Of a stretch of DNA of 6,064 nucleotides, positions 5,810 to 6,064 are shown one piece after another. Location: contig JAOTST010000103.1 in the NCBI GenBank assembly GCA_029864785.1, positions 1 to 6,064 on the forward strand, read 5' to 3'. This DNA comes from Chromatiales bacterium. GTDB lineage: Bacteria > Pseudomonadota > Gammaproteobacteria > Thiohalomonadales > Thiohalomonadaceae. How positions within the stretch are numbered: position 1 is the first letter of the stretch; the number at the start of each line of letters is the position of its first letter. The notes below the pieces were generated by a model. It made no database searches. It was not told where the DNA came from and saw only the letters and a program-made list of their open reading frames with translations. The translations under genes and the position numbers were made by a program.

Positions 5810-6064
5810 ATGTCCCTCAACCCCCGTCAAGATGAGGCGATGCGCTACATCGATGGACCACTGCTGGTTCTCGCTGGCGCAGGTAGTGGCAAAACGCGGG
5901 TAATCACCCGCAAGATTGCCCACCTGATCCAAAATTGCGGTGTCGCCCCCCATCAGATCACCGCCGTCACCTTTACCAATAAGGCGGCGCGTGAGATGAA
6001 GCAGCGGGTTGGCGAACTCATCAAAGGCAAAGAGGGTCGTGGTCTGCGCGTCTCCACCTTTCAC
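5810..6064 (+). CDS. rep: Rep-type superfamily 1A DNA helicase, N-terminal part only
   Basis: The first 85 codons are present and the frame runs off the right edge. It begins [11 protein letters not shown] with the Q-motif glutamine (Q7). Walker A/motif I, AGAGSGKT, follows at 22-29, motif Ia [10 protein letters not shown] after it, and STFH (motif Ic) at the very end. The block [11 protein letters not shown] and the [14 protein letters not shown] region resemble Rep more closely than UvrD or PcrA. Rep is a 3'-5' translocase that removes proteins ahead of the replication fork and assists restart. A GGAG ribosome binding site at 5802-5805 precedes the ATG by 4 bases. The full protein should be about 650-680 residues, so about 85% is outside the window. 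It is divergent from the REC-PilZ-like gene. Confidence 0.92.
   Translation, partial: MSLNPRQDEAMRYIDGPLLVLAGAGSGKTRVITRKIAHLIQNCGVAPHQITAVTFTNKAAREMKQRVGELIKGKEGRGLRVSTFH

Noticed and set aside
5798..6064. Reading frame on the - strand at the right edge
   Set aside because: It is a shadow of rep, whose + strand translation carries clear helicase motifs from 5810 to the end.
1..6064. DNA uptake signal sequences linked to comM
   Set aside because: I looked for the Haemophilus-type core AAGTGCGGT and did not find it; the similar bases at the left edge differ and are coding.

Overview
The window looks like chromosomal DNA from a free-living gammaproteobacterium. The main evidence is a UbiK-family ubiquinone accessory protein, a full-length ComM/YifB AAA+ ATPase and the start of a Rep-type helicase, together with c-di-GMP signalling proteins. 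Genus cannot be told from this sequence. I see no insertion sequence, CRISPR array, tRNA, rRNA or prophage gene. Coding density is high and no gene-free stretch exceeds about 160 bases.

Layout. On the + strand, a GGDEF-EAL c-di-GMP enzyme enters from the left edge with its N-terminus missing. It is followed by ubiK, then a small STAS/SpoIIAA-like protein, then comM. A hairpin terminator follows ubiK, and a plausible sigma70-type promoter overlaps it. This suggests that the STAS-like gene and comM form their own two-gene unit. comM ends 6 bases from the end of a convergent - strand pair: a REC-PilZ-like response regulator followed by a stand-alone CZB (zinc-binding) domain protein. A 180-base divergent region separates the regulator from the + strand gene rep, which runs off the right edge. 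That region holds promoter-like elements in both directions and a widely spaced 8-base inverted repeat.

How the genes relate. ubiK, comM and rep are housekeeping or DNA-processing genes. The signalling genes form a second theme: one protein that could make and break c-di-GMP (all catalytic residues present), one receiver fused to a degenerate PilZ-like c-di-GMP effector domain, and one small CZB protein with the zinc-ligand spacing of the DgcZ CZB domain. The most interesting candidate is the REC-PilZ-like/CZB pair, possibly a zinc- or redox-linked c-di-GMP output module. That is inference from domain content and adjacency. Nothing here proves a new system.

The RNA-level signals worth attention are the terminator after ubiK, which has a second segment able to compete for its 3' arm; a three-codon reading frame overlapping the STAS-like start; and interleaved inverted repeats at the stop codon of the REC-PilZ-like gene.
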